Source: Neolewinella litorea (lineage in GTDB: Bacteria; Bacteroidota; Bacteroidia; Chitinophagales; Saprospiraceae). From it: DNA of 64,000 bases. Positions 1 to 8,794 of this stretch are shown piece by piece. The position numbers and the translations under genes were made by a program. Under the pieces are notes generated by a model. The model saw only the letters and a list, made by a program, of their open reading frames with translations. It did no database searches and was not told the DNA's origin. How positions within the stretch are numbered: position 1 is the stretch's first letter; every line of letters begins with the position of its first letter. Location: positions 86,942 through 150,941 of the forward strand of contig NZ_SRSF01000007.1 in NCBI RefSeq assembly GCF_004803465.1, in the 5' to 3' direction.

Positions 1-1
1 C

Positions 2-340
2 GGACGGTACTTTTTCGTGGATTACGCGCCCTTCCCCGGGCAGAATATCTACCGGCTGCGACAGTTGGATACCGACGGACAGGAAACGGTCTTCGGGCCC
101 CGGCTGGTCCGCCTCGACAGCGGAACCGTGCGTGTGTACCCCAATCCGACCAGCGGAAAGCTGTTCCTGAGCGGTGAGATTGAGCCCGACGCGGTTGCTT
201 CTGTACACCGGCCCGACGGCCGGCGGGTACTTTCCTTCCGGGGGGGTGCGGTGAATGTGCGCGCGCTACCCGCGGGTGTGTATTACCTGCGCATCCGGCG
301 GGCTTCGTCTTCCGAATCGTTCCGCTTTATAAAGGAATAG
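2..340 (+). CDS. C-terminal end of a T9SS type A secreted protein (5' truncated by window edge)
   Basis: The reading frame is already open at base 2, so this is the tail of a larger protein; the GTG at 17 is internal. The visible part ends in a Por-secretion-system type A sorting domain: the VYPNPTSGKL motif, then beta-strand-rich sequence, an LPAGVYYLRI stretch and a basic final segment. Such domains send proteins through the outer membrane by the type IX system and are removed at the surface. The catalytic or adhesive part lies outside the window. Its last 58 bases overlap the end of the convergent hydrolase gene. The domain call is firm; the function of the whole protein is unknown. Confidence 0.85.
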   Translation, partial: GRYFFVDYAPFPGQNIYRLRQLDTDGQETVFGPRLVRLDSGTVRVYPNPTSGKLFLSGEIEPDAVASVHRPDGRRVLSFRGGAVNVRALPAGVYYLRIRRASSSESFRFIKE

Positions 341-1608
341 ATCATCTCGTGGATCCGCGGCCGGATCGAGAGCTCGTAAATACCCCGGCGGTTTCGGCTC
401 GGGTGCACCCGGTTGCTTAGGAAGATGTAGAGCAGGTCGTACTCCGGGTCCGCCCACACAAAGGTGCCGGTATATCCACTGTGCCCGAAACTAGCCGGGG
501 AGGCGTCCTTGGCCACCGAACTGGTCGCGGCGTCGTACTGTAGCAGGGGCTTGTCGAAGCCCAGGCCGCGGTGGCTCCCTTCCTCGGGATATTGGTAGCG
601 GGTGAATTCCTGCACGGCCTCCTCGGTGAGATAACGCCGGCCCTGATAGGTGCCGCCGTTCATGAGCATCTGGTACAGCTTGGCCAGGTCTTCCGCCGTT
701 GAGAAAAGTCCGGCGTTGGCGCTTACCCCGTTCATCAGGGCCGCGCCCTCATCATGAACTACCCCGTGCAGGGTATCCATGCGGAAGAAGGTGTCCACCT
801 CGGTCGGCACGATGCGGTCGAGCGGAATGCCGCGGTCCAGGGGGCGGTAGCCCAGTTCGTCCGCCCCCAAGGGGTCGTAGAAGTTTTCCCGGAGGTAGCT
901 GCGGTAGTCCTGCCCGGTAGTGCGCTCCACGTACTGCGGCAGCAGGTAGAAGAGGAGCCCGGAGTAGACGTAGTCGCCCGGTGGTTTAAGGGGCGATTTG
1001 CGGATCGCGCGGTAGATGTCTTTTTCCCGGTAATTATGGTGGAGCCACAGGTCGTCGGTGAGCCGGATGGGGAAGCGGCGGGAGCTGTCGCGGCGGATCG
1101 TGCGGGGGCGGAACCGGTAATCGTTGGTGCGGGTAGCGTCCCAGCTTTTGCGCCAGGGGTAGCGGGCGTTCCCGCGGAGGGTGGACTGCCAATACGGTAC
1201 CCAGGGTAGGAGGCCGGCGCGGTGGGCCAGCACGGAGCGTAGGGGGATTTCCTGCTTATCCGTCCCCTTCAGTTCCTCAAACAGGAGGCCGAGCGGGGCA
1301 TCGAGGTCCAGGCGGTGCTCCCCGTATTGCTGCATGAGCACCAGGAGGGCGGTGGAGGTCTTCGTTACGGAGGCCAGGTCATACACGTCGTCCGGTCGGG
1401 TGGCGCGCTCCTTATCGTAAGTATGGTAACCTGCAGTAACGTGAACCAGGGGTTGGCCGTGGTGCCACACCAGCACCTGCGCACCGGGAAAGGCGCCGGC
1501 CGCTATGCCCTTTTCGAGCACTGAGCGGATGGAGTCCTCCAGGGTATCCTGGGCCGTGAGCGGTCCAAGCAGCAGGACCAACAGGGGCAGTAGAAGTCGC
1601 ATAGGCAT
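283..1608 (-). CDS. Secreted serine beta-lactamase/PBP4*-family hydrolase
   Basis: A 441-residue protein with a signal peptide (about 1-20, ending LTAQ) and a class C beta-lactamase/transpeptidase-like domain. The nucleophile motif SxxK is S80-V-T-K83, a YSG stands in the usual YxN place near residue 215, and GHSGYTGT near 375 matches the HxG motif of EstB/PBP4*-type esterases. The family includes periplasmic esterases, D-aminopeptidases and penicillin-binding hydrolases, so the substrate cannot be named. A second in-frame ATG lies two codons in (1602). It converges on and overlaps the T9SS cargo gene by 58 bases. Family confident, substrate unknown. Confidence 0.85.
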   Translation of the reverse strand: MPMRLLLPLLVLLLGPLTAQDTLEDSIRSVLEKGIAAGAFPGAQVLVWHHGQPLVHVTAGYHTYDKERATRPDDVYDLASVTKTSTALLVLMQQYGEHRLDLDAPLGLLFEELKGTDKQEIPLRSVLAHRAGLLPWVPYWQSTLRGNARYPWRKSWDATRTNDYRFRPRTIRRDSSRRFPIRLTDDLWLHHNYREKDIYRAIRKSPLKPPGDYVYSGLLFYLLPQYVERTTGQDYRSYLRENFYDPLGADELGYRPLDRGIPLDRIVPTEVDTFFRMDTLHGVVHDEGAALMNGVSANAGLFSTAEDLAKLYQMLMNGGTYQGRRYLTEEAVQEFTRYQYPEEGSHRGLGFDKPLLQYDAATSSVAKDASPASFGHSGYTGTFVWADPEYDLLYIFLSNRVHPSRNRRGIYELSIRPRIHEMIYSFIKRNDSEDEARRMRR

Positions 1609-1648
1609 AGGGTTTGGGCGGGTGCGCGGGTGCCGTGCAAAGTACCGA

Positions 1649-2455
1649 TTAAAGCGGAGTCCAGTGGGTCTCCATCGTCGCCAGCACCTCCGACCCGTCG
1701 CGGTAGAGGGCGTGAGAATGGGCGCCGCTTGCCGTTTCCGTTTGCGCCGTGAGCCGGTCGCCGTAGCGGGCTTCGCGGTGGTAGGCGATGTCGGCGCGGC
1801 GGGGCAGGTGGGCAGACAGGAATTCCGCCCCCAGCGGCTCCAGCATTAGTTCCGGGAAGGCGGGGTTGGTCAGGTGGTTGTTGAAGTCCAGGTGCGAGAA
1901 GGCCACCCGGAACTTCATTTCTCCCGTCGGATGTTCCGGCGCGACCAGCTTTCCTTCCGGGCGGGGCAGGTGGGTGGCGGGGTCCGGCAACTCGCCGAGG
2001 CGCTCCACCACCTCATCCGGGATGGGGCGGATGCGCCGAGCATCGAGGCTCATGACCGACCAGGACGAGGTGGAGCGGATGATGGGGGTATGATCCTGGT
2101 CCAGCAGGTAAAAATCCCGATAGGTGATCAGTCGGCGCTCAATGTGGGTCGGCAGGGTGACCACATTCACGGGTTCACCAAGCGTGGGCCAGCGCTCCGC
2201 TTCGATGACCTGTCGGTGCATGACCCAGGTTAGGCCATGGGAAGCCAGCAGGTCGGTGCTGGATACGCGGAGGCGGTCGGTATTCTGAATGGCGGCTTCC
2301 TGGAACAGCCGGATCAGGTGGGGCAGGGTAAGGTAGCGGTGGGGCCCGACGGTAGACGCTGCGATCCGGGCCGCGACGGTTTCCCGCAGGGGCGATTCGG
2401 GGCCGCGAAATGGAATTGGCTGTAACAACTTTTTGTTTATTTTTGCCAAACTCAA
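1649..2455 (-). CDS. Acyl-ACP thioesterase family protein
   Basis: About 268 residues with two tandem hot-dog folds, as in FatA/FatB-type acyl-ACP thioesterases. The N-terminal half has the FQEAA helix and GLTWVMHRQ; the second half has the DFNNHLTN segment, whose Asn and His match the N-x-H catalytic pattern. It would release fatty acids from ACP in the cytoplasm. No ATG occurs in the N-terminal stretch. The listed start is a TTG, and other TTG codons just downstream are possible, so the N-terminus is uncertain by about 10 residues. It is divergent from the next gene, with only 10 bases between the starts. Confidence 0.8.
   Translation of the reverse strand: MSLAKINKKLLQPIPFRGPESPLRETVAARIAASTVGPHRYLTLPHLIRLFQEAAIQNTDRLRVSSTDLLASHGLTWVMHRQVIEAERWPTLGEPVNVVTLPTHIERRLITYRDFYLLDQDHTPIIRSTSSWSVMSLDARRIRPIPDEVVERLGELPDPATHLPRPEGKLVAPEHPTGEMKFRVAFSHLDFNNHLTNPAFPELMLEPLGAEFLSAHLPRRADIAYHREARYGDRLTAQTETASGAHSHALYRDGSEVLATMETHWTPL
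2416..2445 (+). promoter_or_regulatory. Bacteroidota-type promoter for the 2466 gene
   Basis: TTG at 2416-2418, a 19-base spacer and TATTTTTG at 2438-2445 match the -33/-7 pattern (TTG, TAnnTTTG) of the Bacteroidota primary sigma factor. Transcription would start near 2452, giving a leader of about 14 bases before the ATG at 2466. Confidence 0.6.
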
Positions 2456-2465
2456 AACATACAGT

Positions 2466-2951
2466 ATGGCATTACGGGCGGTTACCCGCAGACCCGTGTT
2501 TATCGCCTCCTTTGGTCCGTCGCCGGTGGAGCGGACGGTGGTTGACGGTGGGGGCGGTGGCGCGGAAGATACTCCGACGCCGACATTCCGGCTGCGCGAC
2601 CGTTTTCCCGAAGCCGGGGCCGAAGCGCAGGGAGGGGTTTCCGATGGTTACTGCTTCCGCATCACCTTTGCCGCGGGCCGGCTCGGCCAAACGTTGGAAC
2701 TGCTCCGCGCCTTCCTGGCGGAAGAGGGCTACGGGGATATTCCCCTGCCTGCAGATGCCGAGGAGCTGAAGAAATTTCGCCTGCCGCCCAAGCTTCGGCA
2801 CCAGTTGTCGCTGTTCGGGGAAGACGGCTACGTCCACAACCCGGTGAAGGTACTTTTCCCGCCCCCGGGGGCACGCCGAGGAGCGCTGACGTTGGAAATT
2901 TACAACGAGCACGCGCCAGGCCACCTGCTCCGCTTTCACCGGCGGAGTTAG
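2466..2951 (+). CDS. Hypothetical protein
   Basis: A 161-residue protein that I do not recognise. ATG 2466 is preferred over the longer frame at 2433 because it lies just after a good promoter box and does not run into the divergent thioesterase gene. The sequence has a Gly-rich acidic linker (about 25-45), then an alpha/beta-looking part with LGQTLELLRAFLAEEGYGDI and a basic C-terminus. There is no signal peptide or membrane segment, so it is probably cytoplasmic. It stands alone, with about 200 bases before the next gene. Confidence 0.6.
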   Translation: MALRAVTRRPVFIASFGPSPVERTVVDGGGGGAEDTPTPTFRLRDRFPEAGAEAQGGVSDGYCFRITFAAGRLGQTLELLRAFLAEEGYGDIPLPADAEELKKFRLPPKLRHQLSLFGEDGYVHNPVKVLFPPPGARRGALTLEIYNEHAPGHLLRFHRRS

Positions 2952-3156
2952 GGAAAAGGGGGAAAACGGACGGTTTTCCTAAGGGTTTGGCCCAAAAGTT
3001 ATCTAGGTAAGGGTTTATTGTCCTAAAATTGCACCCCGTAACATATCGCCCTGAACAAAAAGCGTTTGTAGGCGATAAACCGGTAGGTGTTTCCACGCGA
3101 TGGCGGGGAGGCAGTCTGCACAATATGTAATTAACCCAAACGTCAAACCCGCAAAT

Positions 3157-4824
3157 ATGCTCAAGCAGTTACTTCTAGTTTTCGCGGCACTCTCCTGTAT
3201 AAACTTATATGGTCAGGATGTTCCGGCCAGCACAGAAATGCCCGAAAGCCCTTATCCGTGGGAATTCGGAATTAAGGTAGGAACCGCAGCCCTCGGCGGT
3301 GATATGATCGAAGACGACCTCGTTTTCTTCAACCAGGCGCACTTCGGTGCCGGCCTTTACCTCAGTCGCCGACTGGGTGCCGCCGCGTCCCTCCGCGCCG
3401 GTCTCATCTACGGATCGCTCCACAGCGATGACGCCAAAAGCGAAGATCCCACTATGGTTTCCCGCGGCTACAGTTCGGAAGCTACCGTCATCGAACCCAG
3501 CCTGAGCCTCGTGCTCGAGCCCTTCTACGGTACCCGCTTCTCCGATGACTTCCTCTTTCGGGGCGGTCTGTCTCCCTACATCTCCGCCGGTGTCGGCTAC
3601 GGCATCTGGGGCGATGTAACCACCAACTTCAACGGCGACACCGGATCGGACGTCCAGGCCGACATTACCGCCGAAGCCGATGACTCGGGTGGGGTTGTAT
3701 TCCCCCTCGGCGTTGGTCTCCGCTACCACCTGTCGCCCAAGTCCTCCATCGGCATCGACTACAACGTACGCCTTACCGGATCTGACCTCATCGATGGGGT
3801 TTCTGCTTCCGGTAATCCCGACAACGACGACACTTACGCCCTCTTTGGCCTTACCTACTCGGTAGGCTTTGGTGCCCGCGACGCGGATAAGGACGGTGTT
3901 AAGGACCTCGTTGACGAGTGTCCTACCGAAGCCGGTCCCGTTGCTACCAACGGCTGCCCCGACCGCGACGGTGACGGCGTTGCCGACAAAGACGACCGCT
4001 GCCCCGACGAAGCCGGCGTAGCCAACCTCGCCGGTTGCCCCGATGGCGACAGCGACGGCGTTGCCGACCGCGACGACGATTGCCCCACCGAGCCCGGTAC
4101 CGCAGCCACCAACGGTTGCCCCGATGGTGACGGCGACGGCGTAGCCGACAAAGACGACCAATGCCCCGACGAAGCCGGACTGGCCAGCCTGAACGGTTGC
4201 CCCGATGGTGACGGCGACGGTATCGCCGACAAAGACGACGAATGTCCCTCCGAAGCCGGTCCCGCCTCCACCAATGGCTGCCCCGACCGCGACGGTGACG
4301 GTATCGCTGACAAAGACGACGAGTGCCCCGACGAAGCCGGTGTTCCCGAGCGCAACGGCTGCCCGATGCCCAACGAACGTCCCGAGAACCTGGAGGAGCG
4401 CATCGCCCGCTATGGCCGTATCCTTGAAGGACAGGACTTCCAGCACATCCGTATCGACTCCGTCAACGGAACCATCGAGATCGACCGCATCTACTTCCCC
4501 ACCGATGTATCGAGCCTGAACCGGCCCGACCGCATCATCATCCAGGAGATCGATCGCTTCATGGCCCTGCCCGGTGCCGAGGACTTCAACATCCGCTACG
4601 AAGGTCACGCCGACCGCCGTGCCTCGGATGAGTACAACATGAACCTCTCGCAGCGCCGTGCGGAATCCGCCAAGGAATACACCCTCCGCCAGGAAGGTGC
4701 CCGCGAAGCCAACCTGAGCACCATCGGATTCGGTGAGAACCAGCCCGTGGGTGAGACCCTCCGCGAGAACCGCGTGGTCATTCCGGTAGCTACCGAGCCT
4801 ACCCGGATGATGCCTAACAACTAG
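3157..4824 (+). CDS. Outer-membrane OmpA-family protein with TSP3 calcium-binding repeats
   Basis: The start at ATG 3157 gives a clean signal peptide (MLKQLLLVFAALSCINLYGQ); the longer frame at 3100 is unlikely. Residues about 30-240 form a beta-barrel-like domain ending near YSVGFGARD. About six thrombospondin type-3 repeats follow (DxDxDGxxDxxDxCP, roughly 245-405); they are Asp-rich and probably bind calcium. The C-terminal OmpA domain (about 430-560) keeps NxxLSQRRAE-like peptidoglycan-binding sequence (GHADRRASDEYN, LSQRRAESAK). This is a common Bacteroidota surface protein that links outer membrane and cell wall. It is monocistronic, with a strong terminator right after it. Confidence 0.9.
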   Translation: MLKQLLLVFAALSCINLYGQDVPASTEMPESPYPWEFGIKVGTAALGGDMIEDDLVFFNQAHFGAGLYLSRRLGAAASLRAGLIYGSLHSDDAKSEDPTMVSRGYSSEATVIEPSLSLVLEPFYGTRFSDDFLFRGGLSPYISAGVGYGIWGDVTTNFNGDTGSDVQADITAEADDSGGVVFPLGVGLRYHLSPKSSIGIDYNVRLTGSDLIDGVSASGNPDNDDTYALFGLTYSVGFGARDADKDGVKDLVDECPTEAGPVATNGCPDRDGDGVADKDDRCPDEAGVANLAGCPDGDSDGVADRDDDCPTEPGTAATNGCPDGDGDGVADKDDQCPDEAGLASLNGCPDGDGDGIADKDDECPSEAGPASTNGCPDRDGDGIADKDDECPDEAGVPERNGCPMPNERPENLEERIARYGRILEGQDFQHIRIDSVNGTIEIDRIYFPTDVSSLNRPDRIIIQEIDRFMALPGAEDFNIRYEGHADRRASDEYNMNLSQRRAESAKEYTLRQEGAREANLSTIGFGENQPVGETLRENRVVIPVATEPTRMMPNN

Positions 4825-4851
4825 TCAGGCTCATCCCGGTAAACCCCGATG

Positions 4852-4890
4852 ACAGGGGGTGCTTCCGTCAGGAGGCACCCCCTGTTTTTT
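4852..4890 (+). terminator. Intrinsic terminator after the OmpA gene
   Basis: ACAGGGGGTGC pairs with GCACCCCCTGT, extended inward by four more pairs around a GTCA loop (about 15 bp in all), and is followed by TTTTTT. It lies 27 bases after the stop codon. Confidence 0.9.
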
Positions 4891-5135
4891 CGTTCCCTTT
4901 CGCGGGGAATGGTTCAGAAATCTTGCCCCCCATCCGCACTTTTAACAGTTCAGGGTGTTGCAAAATGCTGATTAGCAGCTAATAAAGAGGGGGCGGTCTT
5001 GGTCCATAGTTTTTCAGCCTACATGTGTCTCACCACCAGGTAACGCTATCCAATGTCCCATTCACTCCGGGAAAGTCCAACGATTACGGGGAATTTTGTG
5101 CTATTTGTTCAGTTTACGATAAAGTTGTTAGGGAA

Positions 5136-6080
5136 ATGTCTGAGTACAAGGTGATCATCGCGGGGCAGCTCGAATTCGGTTCGGAACGGGCGTATAATCA
5201 GGTCATGGAGCAGTACGCGCACCGGATGGAGAATTATTACAAAAATGATATCCTTCTGAAGCCGGAAACCATCTTCAAGGAGGATGAACTTACCCTGGAC
5301 GTCCCCCGCACGGTGCTCCCAAGTACCGAACGGCTTTGGCTCAACACCCTAAACCTGCTCGAGAGAGTAGTAACCTTCAGCATCGCGGGTAGCCTTAACC
5401 TGTGGCGACTGGACGCGGGCGTCATGATCGATCACTACCAACTGGAACCCAAAAGCGACCGCACCACGGTACAGCTGTTCAACCGGGGCCGGGAAATGGT
5501 CGACCAGCGAGACAACGAGGAAGAAGCCCTGAAGATGATGACCAAAGTGGTCTCCCGCTTCGAGCGCCACGCCCAGGCCTACGAGCGACGCGGCTTCGTG
5601 AATTACCGGCTCGGCAACGACAAGGACGCCCTGTACGACTACACCAAAAGCATATCCATTAACCCGCTCATGCCCGAAAGCTATTACGGCCGGGGGCTGG
5701 TCCACTCCCGCCAGAACAACATGGCCGAAGCAGCGGCCGACTTCGAGGCGGTAACCAAGAACAGCATCCCCCACCAGGCGATCTACTGGATGGCCCAGGT
5801 GGCCCTTGGCGATGCCTACCTTACACTGGGACGCCTGGCCGATGCCATGCGTATTTTCGGCATGTTCACCAAACGCAAGCAGCGTATCGCCAGCCTCGAC
5901 CGCTACGACCGCCGCGTCGCCTTCCAGCTCGGCAACCTCTACGCCAAGGCCGGCCGGAACCGGGATGCTGTGGCCGCCTACGAACGGGCCCTCAAGTCGG
6001 AAGCCGACCACAAGGCCCCAACCGAGGAAAAAATTACCCAGGAGCTGGACAAGCTGAAGGCCGCCTCCAGCGAGGCCTGA
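5136..6080 (+). CDS. TPR-repeat protein
   Basis: The start at ATG 5136 (MSEYKVIIAG) is preferred; an in-frame GTG at 5025 would add 37 residues of non-conserved look. The protein has 314 residues. The N-terminal half (about 1-120) is a helical domain of unknown type. The C-terminal half has tetratricopeptide repeats, for example YERRGFVNYRLGNDKDALYDY, YYGRGLVHSRQNNMAEAAADF and LGNLYAKAGRNRDAVAAYERAL. There is no signal peptide, so it is probably a cytoplasmic scaffold. It is followed in the same direction by another TPR-containing envelope gene 64 bases on. The partner is unknown. Confidence 0.8.
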   Translation: MSEYKVIIAGQLEFGSERAYNQVMEQYAHRMENYYKNDILLKPETIFKEDELTLDVPRTVLPSTERLWLNTLNLLERVVTFSIAGSLNLWRLDAGVMIDHYQLEPKSDRTTVQLFNRGREMVDQRDNEEEALKMMTKVVSRFERHAQAYERRGFVNYRLGNDKDALYDYTKSISINPLMPESYYGRGLVHSRQNNMAEAAADFEAVTKNSIPHQAIYWMAQVALGDAYLTLGRLADAMRIFGMFTKRKQRIASLDRYDRRVAFQLGNLYAKAGRNRDAVAAYERALKSEADHKAPTEEKITQELDKLKAASSEA

Positions 6081-6144
6081 CCCATTAAGGCGTACTATCC
6101 GACGCCGCCGACCGTTCTTAGGGTATACGATAATCCCGTAGGTC

Positions 6145-8085
6145 ATGCTCGCGCGCTTTACATCCCTCCTGTTGTTATTGCTCGCGTTTCTTTTCGTCGC
6201 CCCGGTTGGCAGTCAGTCCACGCCGCGTGAAATGAAGAAAAGCGAGCTGCGGGAACTGGCCGCTACCCAGTCCTTGCTTACCCTGCGGAAGTATCCCGAA
6301 GCACGGGAGAAACTCAATCGCTTACTTAAACGCCACGGTAACCTGGCCGACCTCCACTACTTGCAGGCGGAGATCTGTCGCGGTGAAAATGACTACGCCG
6401 GCGCCCTGGCCGCCCTGAAAAAAGGAGTGGAACTAGAAGCTGAATCGGCCTCCATCGCCTACCGGGAAATGGGGGAATTGCATTCCCTTATGGGCGATTA
6501 CGCCGCGGCCCTGACTGCCTATGAGCAATACCTGGCCTCCCTCAAGCGCGCCGGGCGCAGTCCGGACCAGCTGCAACAGGTGGAAGCCCGCGTAGCCGAC
6601 GCCCGCGTGGCCGCCCAACTGGCCGCCGACCCCCTGCCCTTCTCACCCGAACCTCTCGGGCCCGGGATCAATACCCCCCAACACCTCGAGTATTTTCCCA
6701 GTCTGAGCGTGGACGGCCACCAGATGATCTTTACCCGGCGTGTCAATAAGGAGCAGGAAGATTTCTACCAGAGCGACCGCCTCCCCGACGGTACCTGGGA
6801 CCGGGCCGTACCGCTCAGTGGCGTGAATACTCCCATGAACGAAGGAGCCCAGACCATCACGGCCAACGGGAAGTACCTCATCTTTACCGGCTGCGGTCGC
6901 CGCGACGGGGCCGGCTCCTGCGACCTTTACTTCAGCGAGCGGATCGGGGACCGCTGGACGGAAGCCGAGAACCTCGGTCCGGCCATTAATACCCGCGCCT
7001 CGGAAAGCCAGCCGAGCCTGTCGCGCGACGGCAAACTGTTGTTCTTTACCAGCAACCGGGCCGGTGGATTGGGCAACGACGATATCTACGTATCCGGTCG
7101 CGACGCCAGCGGCAACTGGAGCCGACCGGTGAACCTGGGTCCGACCATCAATACCTCGGGCAACGACCGCTATCCTTTCTGGGCGGCGGACAACAAGACC
7201 CTGTACTTCACCTCCACCGGGCGGCGCGGTATGGGCGGTGCCGACCTCTTCAAGACCTCGGTCGACGAGAACAACAAATGGGAAACACCCGTCAACCTCG
7301 GTTATCCCATCAACACCGCCGGAGAGGAAACCAACCTGTTCATTGCCCTCGACGGCAAGACGGCTTTCTTCAGCAAGGGGGTAGGCGACGATATTGACAT
7401 CTACTCTTTCATCATGCCGGAAGGCATCCGCCCCGCCGCCGCCACCTACGTGGAGGTGAGCGTGGTCGATGACAATACCGACCAGCCCCTCGTCGCTACG
7501 GTACGCCTGCAGACCCAGGACAAGCAGGGTCTCGTTTCTTCCAGCCAGACGGACAGCCGCGGTTGTTACCTGACCGTGTTGCCGACGGGACAGGATTACG
7601 GATTTTCGGTAGAGAAGTCCGGCTACCTCTTCTATTCCGATCGCTTCGAACTCACCGGCGAGCACTCCGTAAGCGAGCCGTTCAAGCTCAAGATCCGCCT
7701 CCAGCCCATTGAGGAAGAGTCGCTGTCAGAAGCGGCCGAAGCAGACGGCGCGATTGTACTCCGCAACGTATTTTTCGAGACGGCTAGTGACGAGTTGCTC
7801 GAATTGTCGACCGAAGAACTCGACCGCTTGGTCGCTCTGCTGGAAAGCAAGCCCGGGCTCGGAGTGGAAATCGCCGGGCATACCGACGATGTGGGCTCCG
7901 ACGAGGCCAACCAGCGCCTGAGCGAGCGCCGCGCCGCCTCCGTCAAGGCCTACCTGGAGAGCCAGGGCATCGCGGCCGACCGCATCCGCTCGGTGGGGTA
8001 CGGGGAGAGCCGGCCGGTCGCACCCAACGATACGGAAGAGGGGCGGGCCCGTAACCGACGGACCACCTTCCGGCTGCTCTTCTAG
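6145..8085 (+). CDS. PorE-like envelope protein (TPR, PD40 propeller, CRD, OmpA)
   Basis: 646 residues with a signal peptide (about 1-24, AFLFVAPVGSQS). The domain order is TPR-like helices (30-150), PD40/WD40-like beta-propeller repeats (about 165-430; repeats such as SFSRDGKLLFFTSNRAGGLG), a carboxypeptidase-regulatory-like domain (435-530), and an OmpA peptidoglycan-binding domain (545-646; VEIAGHTDDVGSDEANQRLS). This order is that of PorE, the periplasmic T9SS component that ties the machine to peptidoglycan. Bacteroidota also carry paralogues with this plan, so an exact porE assignment needs phylogeny. The T9SS cargo and gldJ in this window fit the role. Confidence 0.8.
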   Translation: MLARFTSLLLLLLAFLFVAPVGSQSTPREMKKSELRELAATQSLLTLRKYPEAREKLNRLLKRHGNLADLHYLQAEICRGENDYAGALAALKKGVELEAESASIAYREMGELHSLMGDYAAALTAYEQYLASLKRAGRSPDQLQQVEARVADARVAAQLAADPLPFSPEPLGPGINTPQHLEYFPSLSVDGHQMIFTRRVNKEQEDFYQSDRLPDGTWDRAVPLSGVNTPMNEGAQTITANGKYLIFTGCGRRDGAGSCDLYFSERIGDRWTEAENLGPAINTRASESQPSLSRDGKLLFFTSNRAGGLGNDDIYVSGRDASGNWSRPVNLGPTINTSGNDRYPFWAADNKTLYFTSTGRRGMGGADLFKTSVDENNKWETPVNLGYPINTAGEETNLFIALDGKTAFFSKGVGDDIDIYSFIMPEGIRPAAATYVEVSVVDDNTDQPLVATVRLQTQDKQGLVSSSQTDSRGCYLTVLPTGQDYGFSVEKSGYLFYSDRFELTGEHSVSEPFKLKIRLQPIEEESLSEAAEADGAIVLRNVFFETASDELLELSTEELDRLVALLESKPGLGVEIAGHTDDVGSDEANQRLSERRAASVKAYLESQGIAADRIRSVGYGESRPVAPNDTEEGRARNRRTTFRLLF

Positions 8086-8092
8086 AAGTCCG

Positions 8093-8100
8093 TATTTTTG
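8093..8100 (+). promoter_or_regulatory. Candidate -7 box TATTTTTG
   Basis: TATTTTTG matches TAnnTTTG and ends five bases before ATG 8105, which would imply a leaderless or nearly leaderless mRNA. I see no TTG at the proper upstream distance. Confidence 0.35.
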
Positions 8101-8104
8101 CGGC

Positions 8105-8794
8105 ATGTCCGCCGAAGCACAGCTCACGGAGGCCCCACGCACGAAATCCTACCTGGCCCTGGCCATCAGTGGGTTGTTTCACCCGTTGTTGGTCCCTACC
8201 TACATTTTTCTGATCCTCGCCGGGGTCAATCCCTACCTTTTTGGCACCTCCGACCTGGGTGAGCCGCGGGCCATGAGCAACCTGATCCTCATCTTCCTGG
8301 ACACCTTCGTCATTCCCGTGGTGGCCGTCCTTATCATGGTCAAGCTGAACATGATCAACAGCGTGATGATGCACGAGAAATCGGAGCGTATCGGTCCGCT
8401 GTTGCTCGTCATGGTGCTCTACTTCTGGATCTTCTACAACTTCAGCCAAAGCAATCAGACGCCAACGATCTTTTCCTCCTTCCTGCTGGGCGTAATCATT
8501 GCATTGGTGGCCAGCTTCGTCATCAACCTGCTGGACAAGATCAGTCTGCACGCCACGGGCATGGGTGGACTGGTAGCCGTAGCGGTTATCATGCTCGCCC
8601 TCTTTGGCCCGAACGGCATTGAAGTGGGCAGCGCCACGATTGGCCTTCCGGTGCTGCTGATCTTCACCGTATTGATCGCCGGGGCGGTAGGTTCGGCCCG
8701 CCTGGCCCTGGGCGCCCACGACCGCATGCAGCTCTACGCGGGTTACCTTTTGGGCTTCGTTTCCCAGTTCGTCGCCCTCAAATTTTATTTCTGA
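8105..8794 (+). CDS. Polytopic membrane protein, PAP2-like with altered active site
   Basis: 229 residues with about six hydrophobic segments. Two places look like eroded PAP2 phosphatase motifs: SLHATGMGG (normally PSGHA) and ARLALGAHDRMQLYAGYLLG (normally SRxxxxxHxxxDxxxG). The final Asp is absent and the first motif lacks PSG, so catalysis is doubtful. It may be a non-catalytic or re-purposed PAP2 relative in the inner membrane. Its stop overlaps the next start by one base (TGATG), so the two genes are co-transcribed and probably translationally coupled. Confidence 0.7.
   Translation: MSAEAQLTEAPRTKSYLALAISGLFHPLLVPTYIFLILAGVNPYLFGTSDLGEPRAMSNLILIFLDTFVIPVVAVLIMVKLNMINSVMMHEKSERIGPLLLVMVLYFWIFYNFSQSNQTPTIFSSFLLGVIIALVASFVINLLDKISLHATGMGGLVAVAVIMLALFGPNGIEVGSATIGLPVLLIFTVLIAGAVGSARLALGAHDRMQLYAGYLLGFVSQFVALKFYF

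Noticed and set aside
3205..4608. A 467-codon antisense frame over the OmpA/TSP3 gene
   Set aside because: The Asp-rich repeats read in reverse give Val/Ala/Gly-rich repeats without any family feature. The sense gene has signal peptide, TSP3 and OmpA domains.
4408..4820. Truncation of the OmpA domain at the C-terminus of the TSP3 protein
   Set aside because: The domain is slightly short after FGENQP, but peptidoglycan-binding residues and a normal stop are present and a terminator follows, so it is taken as complete.
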